Shown here: positions 8,488-17,718 of the stretch, piece after piece
How positions within the stretch are numbered: the stretch's first letter is position 1
How the letters are laid out: each line of letters starts with the position of its first letter
Assembly: GCF_017751145.1 (NCBI RefSeq)
Contig: NZ_CP046640.1
Coordinates: forward strand, 3,824,137 to 3,888,136
Origin: Iocasia fonsfrigidae
GTDB taxonomy: Bacteria > Bacillota > Halanaerobiia > Halanaerobiales > DTU029
Direction: 5' to 3'
DNA: 64,000 bases
Position numbers and translations under genes: made by a program
Notes under the pieces: model-generated
The model's input: the letters and a program-made list of their open reading frames with translations, nothing else
Told to the model about the DNA's origin: nothing
Databases searched by the model: none

Positions 8488-9363
8488 TTATTCTTTTGCT
8501 TTAAATAAATTCCAGTAGAACAAACTAAAAATCATAAGTAAGATAAAGGTTGTCACAGCATAAGCGCCACCAATACCTAAATCAAATTTACTAAAGGCCT
8601 CTTTATATGTTTTAATAACCAGGGTTTCTGTGGCATTGACCGGCCCACCCTTAGTTAAAACCCAGATAATATTAAAAGAATTAAAAGTCCAGATAATTGA
8701 CAAGATAGTCCCAGTTAAAAAGACAGGTTTCAACTGGGGTAATGTAATTTTAAACAATTGCTGCCACTTATTTGCCCCATCTACCCGGGCTGCCTCATAT
8801 ATTTCCTGAGGAATCCCCTGTAACCCAGACAAAAATACCACAATCATAAAGGGAATACCAATCCACATATCATTAATAACTGCGGCTATAAAAGCTGTCG
8901 ACCTATGACCAAGCCAGGAAATACCTTCACTAATAAATCCTAATTTCATAAAAACATAATTCAACATACCATATTCACCATTATAAACCCAGCGCCAAAT
9001 AATAGCTGAAACAACCTGAGGTGTAACCCAAGGAATTAAAATAAGGGTTCTATAAAGCCCTCTTATCTTAAATTTCTGATTTAATACTAAAGCTATAGCT
9101 AGTCCAATTAGTGTTTTGCCCATCACAGAACTAACAGTCCAGATAAGGGTTCGCTGTAAGGCACCCCAAAATTCCCTATCCTGAAGCAATTTAGTAAAAT
9201 TACTTAAGCCTGCAAATTCTACTCCCTCCCAGGGACGTGTTAAAACCTCATGGTAAAGAGCAGTTCTAACAGTTAATAAAATTGGATAAGCAACAATTAA
9301 TAACATAAAAGTAACCGCTGGTAGTATAAAGATATAGGGAAGATACTTTTTACGAATACTCAT
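8488..9363 (-). CDS. Sugar ABC transporter permease (MalF-like)
   Basis: First permease of the CUT1-type pair. I place the start at ATG 9363 (MSIRKKYLPYIF...), directly behind a strong AGGAGG. A longer frame to 9417 exists but lacks a good ribosome site. 291 residues with six membrane segments and the EAA loop EAARVDGANKWQQLFKITLP near residue 200. It partners the permease at 7629 and the binding protein at 9422. Confidence 0.92.
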   Translation of the reverse strand: MSIRKKYLPYIFILPAVTFMLLIVAYPILLTVRTALYHEVLTRPWEGVEFAGLSNFTKLLQDREFWGALQRTLIWTVSSVMGKTLIGLAIALVLNQKFKIRGLYRTLILIPWVTPQVVSAIIWRWVYNGEYGMLNYVFMKLGFISEGISWLGHRSTAFIAAVINDMWIGIPFMIVVFLSGLQGIPQEIYEAARVDGANKWQQLFKITLPQLKPVFLTGTILSIIWTFNSFNIIWVLTKGGPVNATETLVIKTYKEAFSKFDLGIGGAYAVTTFILLMIFSLFYWNLFKAKE

Positions 9364-9421
9364 TGTCTTTACCTCCTGATTAAGGGTCTTCCCCCAGAAT
9401 ATTCTGAGGGAAGGCAATTAT

Positions 9422-10648
9422 TTATCTAGTGGGAGCAATACCTTCATCTTTTATCCTAATAACAGCTTGATCAAGGGCCTCCTGGGGAGTTTTATCTCCC
9501 ATTAAGGCACTCTGAATTGCGTCTGTCATAATATCCTGAAATGTTTCCCAGACTATCGGTAATGGTTGTGCTTCACCAGTTTCAATAGTATCAATAAAGG
9601 TCTTAAAGAAATCATCTTTTTGGAATTGTTCAGTATCTGCAGCATCTTTCATAACTGGTACTGAACCATACTCATAATCTTGATAAGTCTGATTTTCATA
9701 ACTAGTAATAAAATTCAGGTAATCCCAGACCTGTTCACCTGCATTTTTAAATAAAACATAAGAATCAGAGACCAGTATGCTTTTACGGTAGTCTCCCTTT
9801 GGTATTAACGCAGTTTGATAGGGAGTTTCTTTATTATCGGGGGAACGACCAATAATTGATTTGCCCCAAGGACCACAAATAAACATAGCAATCTTACCAG
9901 TGGCAAAAAGATTCGGGAGTTCTTCTCGATTATATTCTACTGGATTAGGAACAACTTTGTGTTTCCGGTAAAGATCCACATAGTATTTTAGTGCTTTAAC
10001 ACCGGCCTCACTGTTAATTACAGGTTCACCATTTTTATCAAAAACCTCTCCCCCTGCCTGGAAGAGGTAGTTAAAAAATTGGGAAGTTGTAGAAACATGT
10101 TTTGCCCCGGCGATAGCGAACCCATACATATCCGGGTTTTCCTGCTGTATTCTTTTGGATACTTCAATAAGCTCTTCCCAGGTTTGTGGTGGTTCTGCAA
10201 TTAGGTCAGTTCTATAAAACAGGGCTTTAGTAGAAAAGGCTCTGGGTAAACCATACTGTTTATTTTTATATTGGGCAGTTGCCAGCAGTGCTTTAGTATA
10301 GTCATCTTTTTTATCTTGACTCATATACTGATCAAGGGGCTTAATTGCTTTCATCTCAGCTAATACAGGTATCCAGCGGGAACCTACGTATATAACATCA
10401 GGTAAGTTATCGGTCTGAGCCATACTCATCATTTTTTGATAAATATTTCCCCAACCCACTTCAATTATTTCAACCTTAACATTAGGGTTTTTTCCCATGT
10501 ATTTATTGGCAAGTTCATGGACATATCCGAGCTTCTTCTCATCACCTGGTTCCATGTGTCTAATAGTAATTTTTTCTTGAGCAAATACTGAAAAACTCAT
10601 ACCTGCCAATATCAGTAACAATAGAGCAATTAATAGATATTTTTTCAA
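9422..10648 (-). CDS. Sugar ABC transporter substrate-binding protein
   Basis: Extracytoplasmic family 1 solute-binding protein, 408 residues. N-terminal signal peptide (KKYLLIALLLLILAGMSFSV, likely cleaved after FAQ) with no lipobox cysteine. If the host is diderm this would be a free periplasmic protein. The body has the usual two-lobe pattern (DVIYVGSRWIPVL, GLPRAFSTKALFYR, ATGKIAMFICGPWG). Start codon is TTG at 10648 behind AGGAGGGAT. The ligand is probably a mono- or oligosaccharide. Confidence 0.9.
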   Translation of the reverse strand: MKKYLLIALLLLILAGMSFSVFAQEKITIRHMEPGDEKKLGYVHELANKYMGKNPNVKVEIIEVGWGNIYQKMMSMAQTDNLPDVIYVGSRWIPVLAEMKAIKPLDQYMSQDKKDDYTKALLATAQYKNKQYGLPRAFSTKALFYRTDLIAEPPQTWEELIEVSKRIQQENPDMYGFAIAGAKHVSTTSQFFNYLFQAGGEVFDKNGEPVINSEAGVKALKYYVDLYRKHKVVPNPVEYNREELPNLFATGKIAMFICGPWGKSIIGRSPDNKETPYQTALIPKGDYRKSILVSDSYVLFKNAGEQVWDYLNFITSYENQTYQDYEYGSVPVMKDAADTEQFQKDDFFKTFIDTIETGEAQPLPIVWETFQDIMTDAIQSALMGDKTPQEALDQAVIRIKDEGIAPTR

Positions 10649-10704
10649 AGTTATCCCTCCTTGTTTTGGTTAAAAACGAAAAATCTTAAAATAGTTTAAA
10701 TTTT

Positions 10705-11847
10705 TTATTTTATTGCTCCCCCCTCTCTCTTAAAATACCTGGAATTATGAAAACAAAAACTAGCCCCTCCCATTATAACGGCATCCTCTGCTAGAGTCGC
10801 TGGCAGAACCTGTACATTTTGATAAAAATCCCACATCGAGTATTTCTTGATTCTGTCTTTCATTTGCTTGTAAAAAGACTTTGGAGCCAGTTTTACCAGC
10901 TCTCCTCCAAAAATGACTGCCTCAGTATCTATCAAATGTATGTAATTGGAAAGAGCCAGGGCTAGATAATCACAAAAGTTTTCATAATTTGGAGAATCAA
11001 AATCTATATTCTTAAATTGTTTACGGAATTGCCTTTCATTTTCCACAGAAATATACTGGGATAAAACAGCTGTTAAACAACCTTTACGCCCACAAACACA
11101 CTTAGCCCCTTCTTTTTCTACAATTATATGGCCAAATTCACCGGCCTGACCAAATTTTCCCCGGTAAATATTGTTATCTATTATTATTCCAGCACCGACT
11201 TGGGACCCAATCATTACATATATATAATTTTCTAAATGTTTATAGCCAAACTCATTTTCCGCGAGAGCAGCTAAATTAGTATCGTTTTCTAAATATACAG
11301 GAAAAGAATATTTTTCCTGTATTGGTTCAAGGACAAGGAAATCCCTTAAACCCATAATAGCCGAATATTTAACAGAACCATTTTCTTGATTAATAATTCC
11401 CGACCACCCGAGAGCCAGCCCAATGATTTTTTCTTCAATAATATTGTTGTTTTTAATCAATTTATTAATTATATTTACTATTATTTCAACTATATTGTGT
11501 TCAACTGGATATCTTAATTCCTCTTCATAACTATCATGAATATTATATTTGAGGTCAAGTAAAGCCATTGAAATAGAACCTGCAGAAATATTAGCACTAA
11601 GTATATAACCATGATCAGGGTTTAAATCTAATAAAATTGGTCTCCGTCCACCTTTTGATTCACCTTCACCTATTACTATTATCAACTTATTTTTTATCAT
11701 TTCATCAATCAGGGTAGTAATCGTAGTAGGGCTCAAGCCTGTTTTTTCAGTTAAATCTGCTCGAGAACAGGGACCAGCATCATTAAATTCCCTGATAATT
11801 AAGGATACATTTATATTTTTCATTAATTTCATATTACCTTTTCTCAT
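10705..11847 (-). CDS. ROK-family transcriptional repressor
   Basis: 380 residues: an N-terminal winged helix-turn-helix (residues ~10-75, SRADLTEKTGLSPTTITTLIDEM) followed by a sugar-kinase-like ROK domain. Sugar-binding/zinc features are visible: GHIIVEKEGAKCVCGRKGCL near residue 240 holds the ROK cysteine cluster. First gene of the operon, 56 bp upstream of the binding protein, with GGGAGG before ATG 11847. The perfect palindrome at 11868-11898 is a good candidate operator, implying autoregulation and sugar induction of the whole operon. It resembles XylR/NagC; the effector is unknown. Confidence 0.9.
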   Translation of the reverse strand: MRKGNMKLMKNINVSLIIREFNDAGPCSRADLTEKTGLSPTTITTLIDEMIKNKLIIVIGEGESKGGRRPILLDLNPDHGYILSANISAGSISMALLDLKYNIHDSYEEELRYPVEHNIVEIIVNIINKLIKNNNIIEEKIIGLALGWSGIINQENGSVKYSAIMGLRDFLVLEPIQEKYSFPVYLENDTNLAALAENEFGYKHLENYIYVMIGSQVGAGIIIDNNIYRGKFGQAGEFGHIIVEKEGAKCVCGRKGCLTAVLSQYISVENERQFRKQFKNIDFDSPNYENFCDYLALALSNYIHLIDTEAVIFGGELVKLAPKSFYKQMKDRIKKYSMWDFYQNVQVLPATLAEDAVIMGGASFCFHNSRYFKREGGAIK

Positions 11848-11867
11848 CTAGTATTCCTCCCAAACCC

Positions 11868-11898
11868 AAAACTTTTTTTGTATGACAAAAAAAGTTTT
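11868..11898. promoter_or_regulatory. Perfect palindrome, candidate ROK operator
   Basis: AAAACTTTTTTTGT and ACAAAAAAAGTTTT face each other across three bases (ATG), a perfect 14-base-arm repeat, 21 bp before the ROK start. AT-rich long palindromes are typical ROK repressor sites. As RNA it would also form a hairpin, but there is no upstream gene here that needs a terminator. Confidence 0.5.
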
Positions 11899-12032
11899 TA
11901 AAAAAATAATTTCTGATACTTATTCAATCGTCCAAAATAAGTTTCTATAATTAGTTTACTACTTTTCTTGATAACTGTCAAATTATTTTTGACAGGAGTT
12001 TCCCCATTTTTTGAGTGTATATAAAGAAAAAG

Positions 12033-12094
12033 TTATCAACAGGCAAAATTGTGGATAATTCATGTTGAGAATGGTTTAAAAATAGTTATCCACA
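12033..12094. promoter_or_regulatory. Cluster of three DnaA-box-like sites inside the IS
   Basis: TTATCAACA at 12033-12041, TTATCCACA in reverse at 12050-12058 and TTATCCACA at 12086-12094, all upstream of the transposase. Two are perfect matches to the DnaA box TTATNCACA. The same cluster occurs in copies A and C. IS50, a better-known IS4 relative, has a DnaA box at its outer end. Confidence 0.5.
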
Positions 12095-12176
12095 GATTAC
12101 GCAAAAAAGGTGAAACAAGCTCCTGAATTTGGTATAATTTGTTTGGACACAAAAACCAAAAGGAGTTGTTCCACCT

Positions 12177-13439
12177 ATGAGTAATTATACCAAATTTATT
12201 TACCAATTGAAACGAAAAGTAAGCAATTTTTCTAAAAGTATTTCTAAAAACCTATCAAAACCTAAAACTAAATTTATTACTCAAATGATTTATGGTTTAC
12301 TAAAAGGTCAATCAGTACTTTTAAGTAATATTGCTCGTTCTCTTAAAGAAGATATCCTTTTCAAAAAAACTGTTGAACGTTTATCCAGAAACCTTGAAAA
12401 TTTTAATCAACAAGAAGAACTAATTACTGATTATCTAAATAAGATTAAACCACATATTGATGATAATACTGTTTTCTGCTGTGACAAATCAGATATAGTA
12501 AAACCCTACAGTAAAGAACTGGAGGCTCTTGATAGAGTTAGAGATGGTAGCAAAGGTGAAACTGAAAAAGGTTATGATACTTTTGAAATAGCTGCTCTAA
12601 CTGATAATAAAGAACTGCCTATAGAAGTATACTCTCATATCTACTCAAGTTTAGAATCTGGTTTTAAAAGTAGAAATATTGAAGCATTAAAAGGTCTTAA
12701 TTTTATTGAAAAGCATTTTGGAAAAAAAGGTATTTATGCCCTTGATAGAGGCTATGATGCCAATCTTTATTATAAATATTTTACTGATAGCAATAAAGAT
12801 TTTGTAATTAGGGCTAAAAGTAACCGCAATCTTATTTATAAAGGCAGAAGCATAAATATTAAGAAAATAGCTGATCTATACAAAGGTAAATATGTCTATT
12901 GCTATACCAACCAGGATAACAAAGAAAGAAAATTAAAATTTAGTTATGCTCCAATTAAATTACCAGCTTTAAAAGATAAAAATTTAACTCTTGTAATAGT
13001 TAGAGGCCTTGGAAATAATCCAATGATGTTAATTACAAATTTAAGGCCAAAGGCTAAAAAACTTACTCTTACCATTTTAAAAGCATATATTAAAAGATGG
13101 AGAATAGAAGAATATTTTAGATTCAAAAAACAGAAGTTTGACTTTGAAAATTTTAGAGTAAGATCTTTAAAAAGAATAAGAAATTTAGATTTAATTTTAT
13201 CAATAGCAATAGGATTTTTAGCTCTATTTTCAAACAAGAAAAAACAGACCGAACTCAAGATAATTGTAAAGAAGGTTTCTGATAGAATATTTAATCTCCC
13301 GGATTTTGATTATTATGCAATAGCAGATGGTTTTAAAGCTATTTTAGAGAAATCATACACTGGAATAAATTCGTTTTTAAAAAGTTATTACCAAAAACAG
13401 CGATCACAAAACAATTTACAACTTTCTTTACCATTATGA
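12177..13439 (+). CDS. IS4-family DDE transposase (copy B)
   Basis: 420 residues, full length, with the same catalytic motifs as copy A (CCDKSD, ALDRGYD, WRIEEYFRFKKQKF). Differs from the other copies by Asn for Lys in KDKNLTL. The near identity of all three genes suggests recent spread within this chromosome. Confidence 0.95.
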   Translation: MSNYTKFIYQLKRKVSNFSKSISKNLSKPKTKFITQMIYGLLKGQSVLLSNIARSLKEDILFKKTVERLSRNLENFNQQEELITDYLNKIKPHIDDNTVFCCDKSDIVKPYSKELEALDRVRDGSKGETEKGYDTFEIAALTDNKELPIEVYSHIYSSLESGFKSRNIEALKGLNFIEKHFGKKGIYALDRGYDANLYYKYFTDSNKDFVIRAKSNRNLIYKGRSINIKKIADLYKGKYVYCYTNQDNKERKLKFSYAPIKLPALKDKNLTLVIVRGLGNNPMMLITNLRPKAKKLTLTILKAYIKRWRIEEYFRFKKQKFDFENFRVRSLKRIRNLDLILSIAIGFLALFSNKKKQTELKIIVKKVSDRIFNLPDFDYYAIADGFKAILEKSYTGINSFLKSYYQKQRSQNNLQLSLPL

Positions 13440-13548
13440 CAGTAAAGGTTAGTTTTTGCTATTTTTAAAAATGGGGAAACTCATTATTTTTGATCTTCCT
13501 CAGGAGATATTCCTCAGGAGATGAGTTAAACTTGCCTCCTATAACCTA

Positions 13549-13572
13549 TAAAAGCCAGCTAAAAAGCTGGCT
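13549..13572 (-). terminator. Terminator after the PF04020-type gene
   Basis: Minus-strand AGCCAGCT TTTT AGCTGGCT followed by TTTATAGG. An eight-base GC-containing stem located 6-7 bp past the stop of the gene at 13579. A tandem TTCCTCAGGAGAT repeat lies just beyond it. Confidence 0.7.
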
Positions 13573-13578
13573 AATTCT

Positions 13579-13923
13579 TTAATCCAGTATTCCTTCCAAA
13601 ATCCAGTTAATAAAACTTAGTATTATGGAAGCAATGATGGCAGAGAAGATTCCAGAAATATAAAAACCAGGGACAAAAGCTGCAGTTATGAGCAGCATCA
13701 GTCCGTTTATTACAAATAGGAAAAGACCGAAGGTTATAATTGTAAATGGTAATGTCAATATTGTAAAGATTGGCTTGAATACAGCATTGACAAAACCCAA
13801 TATTAAGGCTGCCAAAAGGCCAGCAATGAATCCGCTAACATAAATTCCAGGAACAATATAAGCTGTTATCATTAAAGCAACCATAGTTATCAATAATTTG
13901 GCCGCAAAGGTTTTTCGTTGCAT
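13579..13923 (-). CDS. Four-helix membrane protein of the phage-holin-4 superfamily (PF04020 type)
   Basis: 114 residues with four hydrophobic segments: residues 8-25, 30-48, 55-80 and 85-108. The repeated GxYxSGxxxxxxAxxILxFxN pattern (IYVSGFIAGLLAALILGFVN and FYISGIFSAIIASIILSFIN) is typical of this widespread chromosomal family. Despite the name, most members are housekeeping membrane proteins of unknown role, and this one stands alone with its own terminator. ATG at 13923 follows GGAGGTGAAATT. No phage genes are nearby. Confidence 0.8.
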   Translation of the reverse strand: MQRKTFAAKLLITMVALMITAYIVPGIYVSGFIAGLLAALILGFVNAVFKPIFTILTLPFTIITFGLFLFVINGLMLLITAAFVPGFYISGIFSAIIASIILSFINWILEGILD

Positions 13924-14097
13924 AATTTCACCTCCAATTTTTTAGTTCAGTGATAAGTTTAAAATGGAACTATAGACTATATTATATTACAATAGACTTT
14001 AATGGTTCTTCAAACCAGGCTTGTCTGTTAGCAAATTTATACCCAAAACGCTATTTTTCTATTTATACTATAATTATAATACAGAATTTTATAATTG

Positions 14098-14133
14098 ACA
14101 AAAGGACCCCTGGATTTACATCCTGGGGTCCTC
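14098..14133 (-). terminator. Terminator of the acid-sugar/TRAP operon
   Basis: Minus-strand hairpin AGGACCCCAGGAT / ATCCAGGGGTCCT with a four-base loop, followed by TTTTGTC. It lies about 30 bp past the stop of the aldolase-like gene and closes the operon that begins at 22859. Confidence 0.82.
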
Positions 14134-14164
14134 CCGCCTTACTAGTTGATTGTCAGAGATATAT

Positions 14165-15061
14165 TTAAAAGGAAGATGTGTATTGCAAATAATGTTTATT
14201 AATAACTTCCTTGACTTTCGTTTTTATACTTTCATCAGGCATTAGAATTGGACTTCTAGTTGGACCAACAGGCTTACCGCTTAGTTCCATAGCTGTCTTA
14301 ACAATTGATGGAAAGGTATTTAAACCCAGAGTACTCCGAATTGGAGCAATTTTATCCTGCATTTCTTTTGCCTCTTCATATTTTCCTTCTTTCCATAAAC
14401 GGTATATACCTACCATTATTTCGGGGAAAATATTGGCCATACCACTAACAGACCCTTTACCTCCTGCCAGTAAAGTCCAGTATACTAATCCATCATTACC
14501 TGATAATACACTAAAATCTGCAGGTGTTAATTGGATATATTGCAGGATATTTTTAAAATCTCCACTACTATCTTTAATGCCCACAACATTATCAATCTCT
14601 GCCAGCTGCTGTACAATATCTGGGGAAATAGAAACCTGTGTCTTAGCAGGAATATTATAAATTATAATCGGTAGCTTAACACTTTCAGCAATACGCTGAT
14701 AGTGAACAAACATTTCTTCCTGTGAAGGTGAGATCACATAAGGTGTAATTACAGAAACTGCATCGGCACCCATAGCTTCCACTTCTTTGGTAAGTTTAAT
14801 TACTTCCCTGGTAGTTATTCCGCCAGTACCAACCCATACCTGAACTCTTCCTTTAGCTTCATCTATTACTATTTCAACCATTCGTATCTTTTCTTCATAA
14901 GTTAAAGAGAAAAACTCTCCATTAGTACTTAAACAAAATAATCCCTGTACACCTTTGTCAATATAATAGTTTACAGCTTTACGTAATATTGCTTCATCAA
15001 GGTCCTCATTTGAAGTCATAGGAGTAACCATGGCAACAATTATTCCCTCCGGATTAAACAT
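14165..15061 (-). CDS. DapA/N-acetylneuraminate lyase superfamily aldolase
   Basis: 298-residue class I aldolase fold. Schiff-base lysine in VVGIKDSSGDF near 165 and the proton-relay tyrosine in IIYNIPAKTQ near 137. The phosphate/carboxylate-binding motif is GLFCLSTNGEFF (STNGE instead of the GTTGE of lysine-pathway enzymes), which argues for a catabolic aldolase or dehydratase using a sugar acid. Last gene of the TRAP operon. The product annotation dihydrodipicolinate synthase would be misleading here. The true reaction is probably cleavage or dehydration of a 2-keto-3-deoxy acid, which is an inference from context. Confidence 0.82.
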   Translation of the reverse strand: MFNPEGIIVAMVTPMTSNEDLDEAILRKAVNYYIDKGVQGLFCLSTNGEFFSLTYEEKIRMVEIVIDEAKGRVQVWVGTGGITTREVIKLTKEVEAMGADAVSVITPYVISPSQEEMFVHYQRIAESVKLPIIIYNIPAKTQVSISPDIVQQLAEIDNVVGIKDSSGDFKNILQYIQLTPADFSVLSGNDGLVYWTLLAGGKGSVSGMANIFPEIMVGIYRLWKEGKYEEAKEMQDKIAPIRSTLGLNTFPSIVKTAMELSGKPVGPTRSPILMPDESIKTKVKEVINKHYLQYTSSF

Positions 15062-15082
15062 TTTAAATTCCTCCTTATTATA

Positions 15083-16237
15083 TTAGTCAACAAAAACCTT
15101 TTTATATATTCTTTTTGCATCTTTATATTCAACTAACCGTGGATTATTATTTAATAAACGTTCTACTGTCATTGCAGACTTAGCCAGATCCTTAATATCA
15201 TTTTCAGCAATATTGATAGTATCAACCTTGATACCGACCTCTCTAGTTAAATCTTTAATTGCCTCTACTACTCTAACTACAATCTGCCCTGTTGAAAGTC
15301 CATCTCTCTTAATACTCATTTTTTCTGCCACTCTAACAAATTTATCTGGTACTGCTGAAGAATTGAATTCCATTACATCAGCCAGTAAAATAGCATTAGA
15401 TAACCCATGACTTACCCCATATTTCCCGCCTAATGGGTAGGCCAGAGCATGCACTGCCCCTGTTCCAGAATTTGTTATCGCTACCCCACCATAAAAACTC
15501 CCTAAAATCATTTTATATCTTGCTTCTTTATTTTCTCCGTTTTTAACTGCTAACGGTAAATATTTACTTATTAAACGAATTCCCTCCAAAGCATATAAAT
15601 CACTCATTTCATTTGCTTTATTACAAATAAAGCATTCAATAGCATGGGTAAAGGCATCTATTCCTGTTTCTGCTGTAATTTTTGGCGGCAGAGATATCGT
15701 TAACTCTGGGTCCAGTATAACTACTTTCGGTATTAACGCCGGTCCAATTAATCCCAATTTGATATTTTTTTCAACATTTTTTACAATAGCATTTGGGGTT
15801 GCTTCCGAACCAGTTCCTGATGTCGTAGGAATCATAATTGTCGGTAATCCCGGTTCAGTTATCTTTTTACCAATAAACTCTTTAACAGAATCTTCTACAC
15901 TATTGGCAACGGCCAGCAATTTTGCAGTATCAAGAGTACTACCTCCACCAATACCTATAATTCCATCAAATCTATTTATTATATTAAGTTTTTTTATGGC
16001 TTGATCTATCTCATCAATAGTAGGCTCCCCTTTTATTTCATCAAATATTGAAAATGATATTCCTAAATCTTTTAAGAGAGCTAATATGCTGTCTATAAGT
16101 CCTAATTTCATCAAATTATTATCTACTACTACAAGTAATCTAGAAATACCTAATTCTTCAACTATTTCTCCTACCTGTTCACTCTTAGAAAAACCTATTT
16201 CTACTCTTTTTGGTATTTGAAAAATAATATCTTGCAT
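15083..16237 (-). CDS. Iron-containing (group III) alcohol dehydrogenase
   Basis: 384 residues. NAD-binding GGGSTLDTAKLLA near 98. Metal-site residues appear in DAFTHAIECF near 195 and in GAVHALAYPLGGKYGVSHGLSNA near 260. Family members reduce short aldehydes or oxidise alcohols and hydroxyacids. It lies 21 bases upstream of the aldolase and downstream of the TRAP permease, so it probably reduces an aldehyde product (for example glycolaldehyde or a semialdehyde) of the acid-sugar pathway. The substrate is not identifiable from sequence alone. Confidence 0.88.
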   Translation of the reverse strand: MQDIIFQIPKRVEIGFSKSEQVGEIVEELGISRLLVVVDNNLMKLGLIDSILALLKDLGISFSIFDEIKGEPTIDEIDQAIKKLNIINRFDGIIGIGGGSTLDTAKLLAVANSVEDSVKEFIGKKITEPGLPTIMIPTTSGTGSEATPNAIVKNVEKNIKLGLIGPALIPKVVILDPELTISLPPKITAETGIDAFTHAIECFICNKANEMSDLYALEGIRLISKYLPLAVKNGENKEARYKMILGSFYGGVAITNSGTGAVHALAYPLGGKYGVSHGLSNAILLADVMEFNSSAVPDKFVRVAEKMSIKRDGLSTGQIVVRVVEAIKDLTREVGIKVDTINIAENDIKDLAKSAMTVERLLNNNPRLVEYKDAKRIYKKVFVD

Positions 16238-16351
16238 ATTTAAGACTCCTTTCTTATAATTTTAATTTTTTCCTTATAAAATAATAGTTACCTTACTGCT
16301 AATTACTGTTACAAGTTCCCCTAATGCTAAATCATATTTTCCCTACAACTA

Positions 16352-17647
16352 CTAGATTAAACCAAATAATCTAGGCAAGAAAAGTGAGATGGCAGGAACA
16401 AATGTAACTAAACACAGAACTGCTAATTCGATTATTAAAAAAGGCCATAACTCTTTAATTAAATCAATTAAAGATACTTCACCTATTGCAACAGCTGAGA
16501 AGAGTCCAACTCCAAATGGAGGTGTAATTAACCCAATCATAAAATTAACTATCATAATCACACCAAAATGTACAGGGTTTATTCCAAAACTTTGTATTAT
16601 AGGAAATAAAATAGGACCTAAAATTAATATGCCTGGGTTTGTACTAATAAACATCCCCCAAAGTAATAGTATTACATTGAGTATCAATAGTATTTTCCAT
16701 GTGCTACCTCCACTATAAGATAGCAAGATATTTGTAAGTAAATCTGGAAAACGTTCCAAACTTAAAAACCAAGCAAAAGATGTCGCAACTCCTATAATAA
16801 AGTATATTTTAGAAGATTGAATAATTGTTTCTTTCATAATATTTATCAAGCTCTTAAGCCCTACATTCTTGTATATTAATACCGCAACAACAAAAGAATA
16901 TAGAACTGCAATTCCTGCTGCTTCAGTAGGAGTAAAAATACCACTTAATATTCCCCCTAAAATAATAACAGGAGCCATTATTGCTACAATTGAATCCTTA
17001 ATTATTTTAAATATTTGTTCTTTAGTATATTTTGTTTCATTTTTAGGGTATTTTCTTTTTCGAGCCAAAAAGAATATAATAATAAAACAACCAACACCAA
17101 GAAGCATACCAGGAATAGCTCCTCCCAAAAATAGGGCTCCTGTACTAATACCTGTTACAGCTGCTACTAATACTGCTGGAATTGACGGCGGAATAATAGG
17201 ACCCTGAATAGCAGAAGCAGCAGTAACAGCTGTTGAAAATTCTTTATCATATCCATCCTCAACCATTGCTGGAACTAAGACAGAACCCATAGCTGCTATA
17301 TCAGATAACGCAGACCCCGTTATTCCAGCAAAAAGCATACTCGCTAAAACATTAACATGTGCTAATCCACCCCTTAAACGACCTACTAACAAATCTGACA
17401 ATTTAATCAAACGAGTTGTAACTCCACCTTTATTCATTAAACTTCCTGTCAACATAAATAATGGAATTGCCATAATAACAAAACTATTCATACCAGCAAA
17501 CATTCTCTTGGGTATCATAAGGATAAAAGAATAATTTCCAGTTATTACACAATAAAAAAGTGATGTTAACCCTAGTCCAACACTTACTGGAATTCCTGAA
17601 AATAACAAGATTGCAAAAACTAGAAATAGCCAAGCTAAAACACTCAC
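16352..17647 (-). CDS. dctM: TRAP transporter large permease subunit
   Basis: 431 residues with about twelve hydrophobic segments, the ion-coupled channel subunit of a tripartite ATP-independent transporter. Typical stretches: LFMLTGSLMNKGGVTTRLI, GRLRGGLAHVNVLASMLFAGITGSA (split here for length), and MIVNFMIGLITPPFGVGLF near the end. GTG start at 17647 behind GGGGGG. Works with the DctQ and DctP proteins encoded upstream. Confidence 0.93.
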   Translation of the reverse strand: MSVLAWLFLVFAILLFSGIPVSVGLGLTSLFYCVITGNYSFILMIPKRMFAGMNSFVIMAIPLFMLTGSLMNKGGVTTRLIKLSDLLVGRLRGGLAHVNVLASMLFAGITGSALSDIAAMGSVLVPAMVEDGYDKEFSTAVTAASAIQGPIIPPSIPAVLVAAVTGISTGALFLGGAIPGMLLGVGCFIIIFFLARKRKYPKNETKYTKEQIFKIIKDSIVAIMAPVIILGGILSGIFTPTEAAGIAVLYSFVVAVLIYKNVGLKSLINIMKETIIQSSKIYFIIGVATSFAWFLSLERFPDLLTNILLSYSGGSTWKILLILNVILLLWGMFISTNPGILILGPILFPIIQSFGINPVHFGVIMIVNFMIGLITPPFGVGLFSAVAIGEVSLIDLIKELWPFLIIELAVLCLVTFVPAISLFLPRLFGLI

Positions 17648-17718
17648 AATATTACCCCCCTTTTGTAATTAAAACTTCTCTTAAAATATTTAAATCTTAA
17701 AATAAAAAACTAGCTGCC

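Larger units (their letters stand above)
11993..13487 (+). mobile_element. IS4-family insertion sequence, copy B
   Basis: Same element as copy A in the opposite orientation, from CAGGAG to CTCATT. It is two bases longer because of an extra AC just after the transposase stop. The flanks share ATTTTTGA (TTATTTTTGA if the terminal TT is counted in the target), an 8-10 bp duplication. It separates the ROK operon's upstream region from the PF04020-type gene. Confidence 0.92.

Noticed and set aside
13950-14168. 72-residue plus-strand ORF before the aldolase terminator
   Set aside because: No ribosome site; crosses the terminator hairpin of the minus-strand operon and ends in low-complexity AT sequence.
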